Origin: Plasmodium coatneyi
Taxonomy: Eukaryota > Apicomplexa > Aconoidasida > Haemosporida > Plasmodiidae
NCBI RefSeq assembly: GCF_001680005.1
Contig: NC_033556.1
Location: forward strand, 806,001-870,000
Reading direction: 5' to 3'
Length of the DNA: 64,000 nt
Shown here: piece after piece, positions 47,301 through 59,824 of the stretch
Numbering within the stretch: position 1 is the stretch's first letter
Layout: every line of letters begins with the position of its first letter
Notes under the pieces: model-generated
The model's input: only the letters and a program-made list of their open reading frames with translations
Told to the model about the DNA's origin: nothing
Database searches by the model: none
Made by a program: the position numbers and the translations under genes

Positions 47301-48235
47301 CTTCCTCTTAGGCCTCCCCTCCATTAACTTTTCTGAACCTCCCTAGTTCTTGCCTAAATATGAACTGAAAAGGAAAAAAGTAAAATTAAATATGAGGAAT
47401 ACTGTAATGTATAAAATGTAATCTACATTAGAAGGAACGGGAACGGAGGTGTAATGTAAAGTACTATTACTAATACAGCATAAATAATAAAATATACACT
47501 GTAAAATATTATTATAGGGATGTGCGCGTATGTTTTTTCTCTTCATACATAGTTAATACAGTTCTATGCATTACATCCATCTTTCACTTCTTTTATAAAT
47601 TCATGCCCCTTCACTAAATATTCATGAATATTAGCACATTCCATGCGGAAGGAAGGAATGAATAATATTCCACATATATGTGCATGAACTGCACTACATA
47701 TATGTTAATTACTACCAAATAATTTATTAAGTGCAAAAAGGTAAGCATAAATTTAATGTAGCACACATAAAAAATATGCACATCAAGAAGAGGTGCGACC
47801 TTATGTGCACAGAGGGGATGAATGAACTCCATAAATATTATAGTGTTACAAATAATGGTTTACAATGCAATAATATAACATAAATGAAAAAAGAAAAATG
47901 TATATGGAGGAATTCATATTTTATGGCTCCTACTTCTTCCATTTCACATTTCATTATTATTCATGTACATTTATTTATTAATATTTCTTCCCTTAATTAT
48001 ATATGTGTGCACATATAATGATATACATCTAATGCATACTTGTGTATATAATGTGTTATCGCCACGCAAATATAGAACAGTATGTATTATTAAGAATGGG
48101 GAAATTTTGAACATTCGGGTTCATTCATAACCACAGAACAAATGACAATCTTCCAAATATATTTCTACAGGAATGAATATGTGCTCAATTAAACCATAAA
48201 TCCATTCTACACAGAAAGGTGTATACATAGAAAAA
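44360..48235. other. Spacer between divergent KIR genes
   Basis: No gene seen. 44545-44630 and 44943-45060 repeat the KIR upstream elements at 14100-14560. The middle (45590-46500) is less AT-rich, with no open frame of note. 46500-48235 is AT-rich and leads to the KIR start at 48236. Confidence 0.65.
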
Positions 48236-49669
48236 ATGATGGACCCTGCCCAACAACTATTGTCGGTGAGTTCACTCCCTCCTTCCATCCTTCTTTCCTT
48301 CCTTGTTACAACATGAACAATTATACATCTATATATATACACACACACATATATATAATATTCTTTGTGTTGAACACACACCATAAAAATTATTGAGAAG
48401 AGTAAAAAAAAATATATATATATACATGGGAATACATACATATATATTTCATTCCCTTCCCTAATTCCATTTACAGAAGGAAGATTTGAACAAATTACCT
48501 TCCTATAAACATTTCTATAGTCAGTTTGATACAGGCTGCGATGGTTGTGACGAAGGTTACTGGGTCAGAGACTTGGAAGACAGTTTGGACCAGTATTCAA
48601 GTATGAAGGAACATAAGAATAGAATAAAAAACGCATGCTGCTGTATGGCCAGAATGACAGAAGAGAATAATTATCCACTATATGAGGATCGTTGTAATTT
48701 TTTATATTATTGGATAGGAGACGTCTTATTCAGGGATCCAGATAGTCATGACATAGTCCCAACCACTCTAAATTCGATTTGTAAAAATATAAAGTTAACG
48801 TATCCAAAAGGGAAGGACAAAGTTATTTGTGAAGATATTGACAAAGAACCATTCAACCACAGAAAAACCATATTCGATTTTTGGCATGACCATACGGAAA
48901 TACAATCACTGTTAAACAGCAGTGTGTCTGATTGTAATAATAAATATGACAACTACCTGAGTAAACTTAGTTCCGCCTATACTGAAATACAGAAATATTG
49001 TGGACAAAGAGCAAACAAAAGTGGTCCATATTGTCAAGAATTTAAAAGCAAATTCCATGGCAGTGGTAACAACAAAATTCCCAAACCATCAAATTTAAAG
49101 TGTCCCGAAGTGCCTACAAGGGAATCTTCGGCACATCAGGAAGACACACCCACCTTCCCTGGAAGTAGCAACATTACCACTGCCATTTCTTCCACCCTTC
49201 CCATAGTTGGACTACCAACACTTGCTTTCCTTTTATATAAGGTAACTATTATTAAACATCTGATAAGTGCAGTAATATATAAGAAGTGGATATTATTTTT
49301 GTATGAACAGTGTATATGAGGAGGGAGCTGTGTGGTATATATGTATTCTGCACAGATTACAAACTATCAACCTTCCCTTTCTTCTTTTTCTTTCAGTATT
49401 CCCCACTACCTTCTTGGTTTGGTAATCAATTTGGAAACAACAACGGAAAAAGAAATACGAGAAAAAGATCGGTGGGGCCTAACTTTAGTACATTCACAGA
49501 AGACGATTCTTCTATAGAGGTTTCAACAATATATGAATCCACAGAAGCTTCCACGAGTGACTTAACAGAGAATTCTTCTTTATATACATCACCATCATCT
49601 ATCAGCACCAGAAAAGGAAAAGGAACAAATAATAGACATGGAAGGAATATACGTTATCAGAGCATGTAG
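48236..49669 (+). CDS. kir: KIR protein, single PIR module
   Basis: Exons 48236-48265 (MMDPAQQLLS), 48477-49241, 49397-49669 (TAG); all phase 0; about 355 residues. The first of two adjacent ATGs was taken; the second would shorten the protein by one residue. Exon 2 (11-265) carries the PIR landmarks (KLPSYKHFYSQF, CCCMARM, CNFLYYWIGDVLF, FDFWHDHTEI, YCQEFKSKF, LKCP) and a membrane segment (TLPIVGLPTLAFLLYK). Exon 3 is the tail: NGKRNTRKRS, acidic Ser/Thr run, TRKGKGTNN, NIRYQSM. It has neither a CD99-like exon nor a Gln tract. It is the simplest KIR in the window and the best guide to the basic gene plan. It converges on the SICAvar ending at 51385. Confidence 0.9.
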
Positions 49670-50214
49670 AACACCTGGATGGGAATTTCCCTTTCGGGGG
49701 GGCCATAAGTATCCGGGAACTTCATGCAGTGCAGGAACGGAAGAACATTTTTTCTTTTTTTTTTTGTAAGAATACACTCTTTTTTTTTTTTTTTTTTGCG
49801 GAGGAGAAGGACCGCGCACATGTGATATGATGCTGGTGGGCGCTAAAAATGGACAACTTTGTGCGCAAAAAAAAAAAAAAAGCAATAAAAGCCCCATTTG
49901 TTGCCCCTTTTTTTTTTTTTTTTGTGGTTGCTGCTCCTTATTTGGGTTGTTGTTGTTGCTTCACCCCCCCCCCCTTTTTATATAGTGTGTGTACACTTGC
50001 CCCATTCTTTTTTTTTTTAAATTTTAGAAGTAGACTGAAATTTTTTTTTTCATTTTTTTTTTTCTTTAGTATTATGAATTAATTCAATTTAATTTTTTTT
50101 TTTTCTTTTTTTATTGTGCCAGTCTTTGTCCTCATAACTTCGTTCTTTCGTATGCACAAGCATGTGACATGGTAAAATTTGTGTAATTGTATACACAGTT
50201 CCTTTTTTTTTTTT

Positions 50215-50660
50215 TTTTTTGTAAGAACACTTTTTTTTGCAATTTTCTGTGACAAATTAAATAGGTGTTAATTTTTTTTTTCGCAATTTTTTTCTGTGTG
50301 ACAAATTTATATTAGGGCATTCTTTCTTTTTGGACAATTTTTCTGACACATCCTTTTTTTTTATGCAATTTTTTTCTGTGTGACAGAATTTATATTAGGG
50401 CATTCTTTCTTTTTGGACAATTCTTTTTTTTTGTGCAATTTTTTCTCCGTGTCCAAATTTATATTAAGGCATTTTTTTAACAATTTTTTTTGTGTGACAA
50501 ATTTATATTAGGGCATTTTTTGTTGACAACTTTTTTTTTGACAATTCTTTTTTTTTGTGCAATTTTTTTCTGTGTTACAGAATTTATATTAGGGCATTCT
50601 TTTTTTTTTTTTTTTTTGCAATTTTTTGGACAATATTTTTCTTTTTTTTTTTTGGTGCAA
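50215..50660. repeat. AT-rich ~48-bp spacer repeat
   Basis: Seven or more copies of 'ggacaattttttttgtgcaa' / 'tctgtgtgacaaatttatat' / 'tagggcattctttc'. Longest array of this family in the window. Confidence 0.85.
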
Positions 50661-50810
50661 TTTTCTTCTGTGCGCTGAATTTTAAAAAACAAAAATTTAT
50701 GAAGTCAATATTTTTGTAACAGAATGAATAAGCATTTTTTAGTTCTTCAGTAAAAAAGAAATTTTACCAAACAAGTCAAAATAAAGTGGACAAGAAAATT
50801 TTTTTCACTT

Positions 50811-50861
50811 CCACTTATATTGATTACACATTGAACATGTAAACAATTTAATACACAAAAC
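50811..50861 (-). promoter_or_regulatory. Conserved 3'-flank motif of SICAvar genes
   Basis: The motif reads acttatattgattacacatt then aaacaatttaatacacaaaac. It lies about 520-570 bases past the stop at 51385 but only about 210-260 bases past the end of the frame-shifted repeats, matching the spacing seen in the other genes if the original end of the exon is counted. Confidence 0.45.
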
Positions 50862-51125
50862 GAAAAAAAAAAAAAAAAAAAAAAAAAGAAAAAATTATGT
50901 AATCCTTATAATACATAATGTATATTAAATAATGAAAGGGAAGTAAAATACTGTTCTGATATTTTATTCCCATCTACTTATATGATCAGTTCTTCTTCAA
51001 ACATTTTGTATTAAATGATCTAAATAGAACTCCTTTATCAAACACACATTTTCATGTCTATTTCACATTATTCGGCAACCAGTGCCAAAATAAGCATCCA
51101 CAATTTGCCTACAAATTGTTTCTTC

Positions 51126-51384
51126 CTAAGTAAAGTGTTCATAAGGAAGATTTTCCCCAGGAACAAAGTCTTCCTCCCTAAACCCGGAATCTGAACTTTG
51201 GACCTGTTCCTTAGGAACAAAGTCATCCTCCATAAACTCAGAATCTGAACTTGGACCCTGTTCCGTAGAAACTCCTTCCTTAGGAACAAAGTCTTCTTCC
51301 CTAAACCCGAAATCTGAACTTGGGAACTGTTCCTTAGGAACATCTTCCATAGCAACCCTTACCATAGGAACAAAGTCTTCCTCC
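51126..51384 (-). pseudogene. Frame-shifted SICA_C tail repeats behind the stop
   Basis: In a shifted frame the 18-residue units stay open: FREEDFVPKEGVSTEQ, PSSDSEFMEDDFVPKEQ, SSDSGFREEDFVPGENL. They follow directly on the in-frame stop at 51385-51387, which arises from one extra T. Former coding sequence of the exon upstream. Confidence 0.8.
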
Positions 51385-54300
51385 CTAAAACCCGCAATCT
51401 GTACTTGGAACCTGTTCCTTAGGAACATCATACCTAAACCCGGAATCTGAACTTGGAACCTTCTCTTCCTTTATGAATTTGCTTCCCATAAATTCTTGAA
51501 CCAAAATTTCAAAAAAGTCTTGCTTCGTCGAATGTAGGTCCCCTTTTTGACATTCCTCTAAGACTTCTAAATGAATATCAATAATCGTGCGGCGACCAAC
51601 AGAGCGACGACCAACACCCAGTTTTTTTGTCCTCTCTGTTCTCGTTGGAACAGATCTTGGTTGTTTTCGTTCTTTTACTAAGGTATATTCATGTGGACCA
51701 GAGTGGTCCATACCATGGTCCATAATTTGTTTTTGTAAGTTTGGACCAGATACTTGATGTGCTCTTTTGTAACGTTTTCTTCCTTTACCGAGGAAAAAAT
51801 ACTAAAAAAAAGAAGGGAAGAAAGGAAGAAAGAAAAGGGGGGGTAAGTAATTTTTAAAATGCGATATGTTGCTCTTAAAACAAGAATTATCATTATAATA
51901 TAAGTGCAAATCTTACATCTAATACAGGATGTGTTATTTATTTTTCTTTCTTTCTTTTTTCTTTTTTTTTTCTCCTTAAAGGAAGTGACCTTCCTTCCAT
52001 CTACCCCCCTCTTTCAACCCCCTTCCTTCCACCTGCCACCACCCTAACACCACCTTCCTTCCACCAGCCACACCTAACAACCTTCCTTCCACCACCCTAA
52101 CAACATTCCTTCCTTCGATTTTTTTTTTTTCTTTTTTTTTATTTTTCTCTTAAAAATTTTTTTTCTTACCTTCCAGAGGAGATAACTCATAGAAGAAAGA
52201 CCAATGAAGACAGGAGCAAGAGGGAAGTATGGGGTAAGATCGGAAGGGTTTATAAGGTTACCAACATGTTGAATGGGAAGGAGGCCTCTGGCACTCTTCC
52301 CCGAAGCACGTGCTCCTCCTGTTGTAACACTCCTAGGTGATGGTGTTGCTGCTGTTGATGATAGTGATGATGGAACCAGGGGGTTCGGGCCCCCTTGTTG
52401 TGGTGGTCCTTGTGGTTTCCCTGGTGGAGGTGGTCCCAGTGGTTTGTCATTACCAACTGCTGCTTGTGGAGTTCTAGTAGAACCTGGTCTTGGACTACCA
52501 GTGTTTTGATTACCAGCTGCACCTGAACTGGAAGAACCTGGGTTCCAGGTTCCTGTAGAACCGGAACCAGAAGAACCTGGATTCCAAGTTCCAGTGGAGC
52601 CGGTACCAGAAGAACCTGGGTTCCAAGTTCCAGTAGAACCGGAGCCGGAAGAACCTGGGTTCCAAGTTCCTGTGGAACCTGGTCCAGAGGAACCCGGAGA
52701 CTGGTGTGCAGTACTACCTGGACCGGAAGAACCTGGGTTCCAAGTTCCAGTGGAACCTGGTCCAGAGGATCCGGGTTTCCAGGTTCCCGTACTGCCGGGT
52801 CCGGAGGAACCAGGAGACTGGTGTCCTGTAGAACCTGGACCAAATACACCCTGTGTACCTAAAAAGTAAGGGAAGGAAGGATGGATGAATTATTATTCCT
52901 CTCTCTTTTTTTCTTTCTCCCCTTTTTTTTTTTTTTTTTAATGTACACCCTTTCCGGGTGCACACTTATATTATTTTTTATACTCCTTACTTTTTCATTT
53001 TTTACTTTTTAATTTTTTACACTTCTTTCACTTTTTTATTTTTTTTACGCGTCCTAATTTTTTTTGAAGTCCAGAATTTTTTGTACACTTCCTTTTTACA
53101 GTTCTTTCACTTTCTTATTTTTTTTTACGCGTCCTAAATTTTTTGTGCACTTCCTTTTTACACTTGTTTCACTTTGTAATTTTTTTTTATTTTCTAATTT
53201 TTCCTAGTACACCTTGATACGCACACTTTCTTTGGAAGTGTTCTTTTTTTTTAATTATTCTTACCAGTTACCTGCCCTGTGGTTGGAATTGTTTGGGAAC
53301 CTGGATCTGCACCTGTGGGAAGAGGATCAGTGGGAAGTTCTACTTTACCCTTAACTATTGCTACATTACCTATTTCACTTCCAAGGACACCTTTAGGACC
53401 ACTAATTGCATCGGCCTCATCAGGATCGGGAGTATAAGTATTAGATACTGGAATATCATTGTTAGAGAAACCTAAGCATGCGTCAGCTGCATCCATACCA
53501 CCGTCTACTACTCCATTTCCACAGTTTGCAGTTGTAGACTTACCTTTTACTCCCTTTGTATCTTGTTGAAATCCTGCAAGTGAATTACCTGATGTTTCAG
53601 CCCTTCCTGCTGGTGGTGCTGACGAACCTGATGATTCAGACCTACCTTGACTTCCTGATTGTGATGTTGTTGCTGGTTTAGTAGCAGCAGGTGGTTTACA
53701 TAAAGAATCTATAGTAGACAGAGCTTGCTTTATTTGGCCATTGTATAAGAGCATCTTTTTCATTCTGTCGCCTATTGTTTCTCCGTCTTTATCCTTTATA
53801 CTGCAAGTTTTATAGTCCTCCTTCCTTTCGCAAAATGGACACAAATCACCTTCAGTCTTGCATGGATGTGTTTGTTCCTTAATTTTTGCACTTTCACTGA
53901 AGGCATGTTGTATGCCTGCTTTTATGTCTTGCTGCTTGGCTAAACACTTTTCCTCCATTTCATCAGCAAATATATTCAATAACATACAAGAGAAGGTTCG
54001 GTGGAATATGAGGTTATCTGCTATCTTCCTTTCCTCCTTTTCTTTGTCATTCCCCTCTTGCGGTTTACCTCTTTCAATTTCGTAAATACGCTTTAATCCT
54101 GCAGTAATAAGCTGGCAAGCCTGTTTGCTCGCCCCACTGAGGTCCTTGCAGTGCTGTTCCATATTTGTATTTTTTTCATTAATAACATTGGACAGTGCAT
54201 TCAGTCTATTCTGGACGTCGGGGTCCCAAAATTTCTTCTATGCACATGAAGGGCAAGGGAGGAGAAATATATGTATACTAAATACGTACAAATAATTCAA

Positions 54301-57300
54301 GCGTGTCCCTTCTTTTAAATATGTACATAGAGCGTGTTATTTATTATACTGTCCTTCAGTATAATATACAGCATTGTCCTTTACCCAGTCTTCATAATAT
54401 CCGTTAACTTTCCTGTTTTCACCCCACCTATGGTATATACACTTCACACGATCACATAAGGTATTATTTATATTATTTATATTAGTTAGAGCAGTCAGAG
54501 CTTTCTTTATTTGCGGCCCCTTTTCTTTGTCACCCTTCCCGTTCTCGAACACTTCCTTCACTTTTTTTTCTATATTATCTTTGTCCTGATCGCATTTACT
54601 ATCTTGTCTCCGTAGGTCATTATCTGCGTTTAGTGGGCAATTGCTAAAGTTAGCTTCCCTTTTACATTCAACACAATCATTCTTTTCCTTAGTATTCTTA
54701 TCCAAACACCAAGTTTCTTTGTTTCTATTTCCGATTTGAAATGCACTCTTTATAGTCTCTTCCGTGATATTACAGGGGCGTCTAACCTCCTTTATCAACT
54801 TATCCGCATAGGCGTTTAGGAATAGACAATACATGGTTTGACTTGTTAGTCTATTATTCCTTGCAATCTTCCTGTTTGGCTCGGTCGTACTCTCTTGAAG
54901 TTCATAAATGCCTTTTAAACCTGCAGTAATGAATTGACATGCTTTTTTATTAGCATCATCATCTGATGCATCTTTCCCCTGAATGTTCTTACACTCATCC
55001 CCCATAGATTCACTATTAGTGGTCACAGCTTCAGACAGTTCGTTCAGTCTACTTTTGGCGTCATCATTCCAAAATACACACTGTGCAAAGGAAAAAGAAT
55101 AATAATGGAACATATATGTAACCCTAATATATATGTAAAGGGTTTGTCATTGTGATTCCGTTTTTTAATTATGTATGCAGAATACTATTCCTTTCAGTTG
55201 TACCATTAATTACAATAGATAGTATTGTTTCCCTTACCCAGGTTCGTTTGTGCGTCCCATATATTCTGTCCTCAAACCAATTTTCTGTTATGCATTGTAA
55301 TCGTTCGCATAGTTTCATTCCTTCTTTGCTACAATCTCTGCCTATGGAGGAAGGAGAAAAAAAAAAAGAAGAAAGGGGGGAAACGGTGGGGGTGAGGACA
55401 GAAAGTATGAAAACTGTCTTGCGCATGATAATGGAGTGGTATGGTGGTATGTCCGGTTCCGGTTCACCCCCCCTTGTTCCAGTTGGACCCCTTATCTGGT
55501 TCCGTTATTCTTATGGGTCCGGTCCAATTCAGTGATGGTAGTTTCCAGAAAAAAAATATTTCGCTTACATATGCTTTTCAGAGTTCTTTGTATTTGTGCA
55601 TTGCCGCTGAGCATTTCTTTTACTTTGGTTCCCATCTGGGTTCTGCCACTGCTTCTGCCTATTTCGCACTTTTTACTTTCTCCTTCATCAAACAGTTGTT
55701 CATTAACGTTTAATGTGCAAGTTAGATTTTCTTTCCTGGTACATTCAACACAAGTACTATCACCCTTACATGGAAGTGTTTTTTCCTTAATGTCTCCACT
55801 TTTAGTGAAGGCATGGTCTATGCCTTTTTCAACATCACAAGGAGGGTTTTTTTTCTGTGCTTCTTCTTTCAACTTATCTGCATAAGCATTTAATAGAATA
55901 CACCCCATAGTTCGATCAAATTGTTGGTTATTCTTCTTTTGGAGATCGGTCCCATGTTCCTGAGAATTATATATATGTTTTAAACCCTTAACAATGTACT
56001 CACAAGCTTTTCTTTTTGCTTCTGCATGTTGTGCATCCTCCTTTCCCGTTTGCTCAATGTCTTTGCATATACCGTCGTCTCCCGTTTTCTCATGGATCAT
56101 AGCCTCAGACAGTTTATCCAATCTCCCCTTGACGTCATTATTCCAAAATGTACACTGCGTACCAAAAGGAAGGAAACAAGTAAAGAACAAAACATGTGTA
56201 CACTCAACGTACATATACAAGACTCGAAGTCGTTATTTCGCTATTTAATTATGTATAGACAATACTGCTCTTTCCAGTTGTGCCATTAATTATAATAGAC
56301 AGTATTGTTTCTCATTTACCCAGTTTTGTTTGCCACCCCCATCACGCGTTATTCTGTCTTTAAACCAATTAGTCGTCACGCATTTTGCTCGTTTACACAT
56401 GTCATCCTTCAGATGGCTGCATTCTTCATCACCTGTAGAAGCATGGAAGTAGAACAGAGTGAAGACATGAATGAGTAGCGGTCGATTCATTCTTTTCTTC
56501 TACATTCCTCTTTTTTCTTTTTTTTTCTTTTCATTCGTCCCTTTTTTCTTTCTCTTTCTTCCTTTCTTCCTTTCTTCCTTTCTTCCTTTTTTTTTTCTTT
56601 GGTTTTTTTTTTTTGTCCCTTCCTTTTATTTTCCACTCCCTTAAAAGAAAGGACGAAGAAAAAGGGGGGGAAAAGAAAAGGAAGGGACAAAAAAAAAAAA
56701 CCAAAGAAAAAAAAAAAGGAAGAAAGGAAGAAAGGACAGTGGTTAGGGGTGCTCGGGTAGTGATCAGTGTGGGTGATGATGATGGTGGTACACCCTTCCT
56801 TCGCCTCTTTCGCTCTTTCCTTCACCCCCTTCCTTCCCTTTCCTTCCATTAGGAAGGAAATGTTCCTTCCCCTCTATTAAAATTGTTACTTACCTTTTGG
56901 TTCAGATGGTGCAAGTGGTGCTGGATTAGACGGTGGTTGTTTTACTTTAGGAAGAGCATCATCATCCCCTGCAGTGTCGTCCTTCCTAGTTTGACCTGTA
57001 GGTGGACTTGCTACAGCTGTTGTTTGTGGTTTTTTCTTGCTTTGAACTTCTTCCCTATGTTGTTCGAATTTTTTCCACAGTAAATCATGTAACGTCTTTG
57101 CTAAGAATTCTTCCTCTTTGTCCTCCTTCCCTGCTTCCTTTTCTTGCTTCGCTTTGGCCAATAATTCCTCCAACTCCTTCCCTGAAGTTTTAGTGTCCTT
57201 GTCCGTGTCAATGTCATCGTCTAAGGACAGGTCTTCATCGTTGTAGACTGTTATTTCTAATTTTTCTAAGGTGTCTTTGTCAAGGTTCTCTTCTCCATTT

Positions 57301-59824
57301 GGGCAAATTCCCTTGTCTTGTACTTCGTCCCTTATTGTGTGCAACTTGCTATGTCCTTTTTGTACTAGCGGTAACCAAACACCATAATTGTTTTCCGTAC
57401 TAAAATCATTTATCCGCTTCTTAATTTGATCCCACATGAACCTACTCCCTAATTTTAAACTTCCGAAATCCACTTCATTACATAATTGATTCCCGCCGTT
57501 AAGATTCATAGTTTTCCTCATTTTCCCCACATCATTCATAACTACGTCTGCTACTACCTTTAACTTACAATGCTTGCCTAACATTTTTACTAAGGTTACT
57601 TTTCCAATTAAACACCTATAATAAGAGTGGAGTTGCTCTTCTTCCTTTTTTACGTCCGTCTCTTTGTCCCTTCGTATCCAAATCATGTGCCCAGTGCTGT
57701 CTCGCTGCTCATTCGGCACTTGTTGCTTTAATCCATCCATCCAGAAGAATATTCTTAATAATAATCTACATAACTCCTTCGCATTATCCCCGCTCGCCTT
57801 TTCACACATTTTCTGATCCTGCTGTCCATCCTTCTCAATATTAAACATCATGTCTCCGGTAAAGGTCTTCAACTCTTCCCATAGAAGTTTCTATAAGAGA
57901 AAATTAACATAAGTACACATATATATATATGTCTGCTATATATAGCTTTCCTCCCCTAAACCACGACCCTCTAATCCTTCCTCCTTAGAGCTGTTCCTTC
58001 CTTTCTTCTTTTCTTTTTCTTTCTTTTTTTTCCTTTCTTTTTTTTTTTTTGTATGCAACCTTTACAGGGTCCACATGGAGGATTCCCCCCTTGACCGATT
58101 GGACCAGGCTTGTCCGGTTGGACCCCCTTGTCCGCTTTCCCCAGTGTCGGGAACACCAGTCTGCGAGGAGTTTTTCCTCTAAAACAAACACATCCCTTCA
58201 TTTTCTAAAAACCAGGCCATAAACCCTGAACTCTAAACCTGAAATGCGACTACGTATACCCTAAACCCTCACGCCAAAAACAGAAATCCAATTTCTACAC
58301 CCTAAACCCTAAACCCCAAACCCTAAACCCTAAACCCTAAACCCGAATTCCTATACCCTAAACCCTCAATCCTGAACCCTTAACCCTAAAACCTGAACCC
58401 TAAACCCGAAATCTTATTCTCCAGACACTACACCTATTTTCCACCTTATCCTTAATTAGGATCCCACCTTTACCTTTAACCCAGAACCCACCGTACCCTT
58501 AATCCGGATCTCACCCTATCCTTAACATAGGACCCACCTTACCTCAAACTTAAACCTAGAACCATCCTTCCTTTTTTTTCTTTCATTCCTTTCTTTCCTT
58601 TCGTTTTTCTATCTTTCTTTTCTTTCTTTCCTTCCTTAGACCTCCACTTCCTTCCTTCTTCTTAGAATCTCCCTTCCTTAGACATCCTTCCTTCCACACT
58701 CCTTCCTTTCGTTCATTCTTTCTTTCCTTCTTTTACTTAGACCACGTCTTCCTTTCTTCCTACCTTAGACATTCCTTCCTTAGATCCTCCTTTCTTAAAC
58801 CTTCCTTCCCTTAGGAAGTACCTTCCTTCCACCAACCACCCTACCATCTTCCACCAACCACCCTACCATCTTCCACCAACCACCCTACCATCTTCCACCA
58901 ACCACCCTACCATCTTCCACCAACCACCCTACCATCTTCCACCAACCACCCTACCATCTTCCACCAACCACCCTACCATCTTCCACCAACCACCCTACCA
59001 TCTTCCACCAACCACCCTACCATCTTCCACCAACCACCCTACCATCTTCCACCAACCACCCTACCATCTTCCACCAACCACCCTACCATCTTCCACCAAC
59101 CACCCTACCATCTTCCACCAACCACCCTACCATCTTCCACCAACCACCCTACCATCTTCCACCAACCACCCTACCATCTTCCACCAACCAAGACTAATAA
59201 CCCACCTACCACCAACCACCCTAACAACCCACCTAACAACCCACCTACCACCAACCACCCCTAACAACCCACCTACCACCCTAACAACCCACCTACCACC
59301 CCTAACACACCTTCCTCTTTCCACCAACCACCCCTAACAACCTTCCTTCCACACTACCACCCCTAACAACCCTTCCTTCCACACTACCACCCCTAACAAC
59401 CTTCCTTCCACACTACCACCCCTAACAACCCTTCCTTCCACACTACCACCCCTAACAACCTTCCTTCCACACTACCACCCCTAACAACCCTTCCTTCCAC
59501 ACTACCACCCCTAACAACCTTCCTTCCACACTACCACCCCTAACAACCCTTCCTTCCACACTACCACCCCTAACAACCTTCCTTCCACACTACCACCCCT
59601 AACATCCCTTCTTTCCATTATATATTTTTTTCATATATTATTATTATTATGCAACTATTCCCCCTCAAGCATTTAAAGAGTTCATTTACCTCAAAGTTGT
59701 CCAATTTTTCGCCCATACCGTGTTTTTTCATCCATTCTGTCATTAAATTGGTGAATAAATGAAGCTGCCCTGCGGTCATTTTATTTCTCCCTCCCGCCGT
59801 CTCTGCTCCCCTTGATGGTGCCAT
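51385..59824 (-). CDS. SICAvar: SICAvar variant antigen, complete 9-exon gene
   Basis: Exons on the minus strand: 59824-59690, 57890-56894, 56432-56320, 56154-55569, 55341-55238, 55080-54385, 54237-53265, 52858-52170, 51801-51385 (TAG). Phases 0,1,0,1,0,0,1,0 fit; about 1569 residues, the largest protein here. Exon 1 (45 residues) is longer than in the other three genes. Exon 2 (46-377) is alpha-type (YYRCLIGKVTLVKMLGKHC). Exons 3-7 are Cys-rich modules: two are split into a body exon and a small exon (CKRAKCVTTNWF; CERLQCITENWF), a third is fused (CDRVKCIYHRW in exon 6), and exon 7 ends in a Pro/Ser/Gly stalk. Exon 8 has about eight GSTGTWNPGSSGP units and the membrane segment (LAPVFIGLSSMSYLLWK). 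Exon 9 is SICA_C (TIIDIHLEVLEECQKGD), cut short by a one-base insertion. Intron 1 (1799 bases) holds heptads and two minisatellites. Confidence 0.87.
52943..52963. repeat. Small hairpin (GTACACCC…GGGTGCAC)
   Basis: Near-perfect inverted repeat with loop tttcc, in the intron before the membrane exon, matching the hairpin at 23665 in the same intron of another SICAvar. Confidence 0.8.
56510..56740. repeat. Long inverted pyrimidine/purine repeat in SICAvar intron
   Basis: A pyrimidine half (…ttcctttcttcctttttttt…tttttggttttttttttttgtcccttcctttt…, 56510-56640) is followed by its complement (…ggaagggacaaaaaaaaaaaccaaagaaaa…, 56675-56735). The arms can fold into a long stem inside the intron between exons 2 and 3. 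Confidence 0.75.
58050..58145. repeat. Decayed hairpin and 'cttgtccggttggaccc' repeats
   Basis: Same pair of elements as 25219-25550 and 38620-38750, at the 3' end (transcript sense) of the long intron. Confidence 0.7.
58215..58420. repeat. Telomere-like heptads in SICAvar intron 1
   Basis: Short array including five near-perfect CCCTAAA units in a row (58300-58345), then diverged copies. Confidence 0.9.
58831..59190. repeat. 22-bp minisatellite, about 16 near-identical copies
   Basis: Unit accaaccaccctaccatctt+cc, tandem and almost without sequence change, wholly inside intron 1 of the last SICAvar. The uniformity points to recent expansion. Confidence 0.95.
59191..59612. repeat. Second minisatellite, ~29/30-bp units
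   Basis: After irregular 'aacaacccacctaccacc' units, about nine copies of 'ccttccttccacactaccac' + 'ccctaacaa' alternate between 29 and 30 bases, a ~59-bp double unit. Confidence 0.92.

Larger units (their letters stand above)
49670..51384. other. Convergent spacer between KIR and SICAvar
   Basis: No gene seen. 49797-49870 repeats 2360-2445; 50110-50210 repeats 2245-2330 ('gtgccagt…catgtgacatggtaaaattt'). AT spacer repeats fill 50215-50660 and the SICAvar 3' motif lies at 50811-50861. 51060-51384 carries frame-shifted tail repeats of the SICAvar C-terminal exon. Confidence 0.65.

Noticed and set aside
58831..59190. CRISPR array
   Set aside because: The units are contiguous with no unique spacers, the genome is eukaryotic, and the array is inside an intron. 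It is a minisatellite.
59127..59327. Gly/Val/Trp-rich open frame on the minus strand
   Set aside because: Translation of the minisatellite inside the SICAvar intron.
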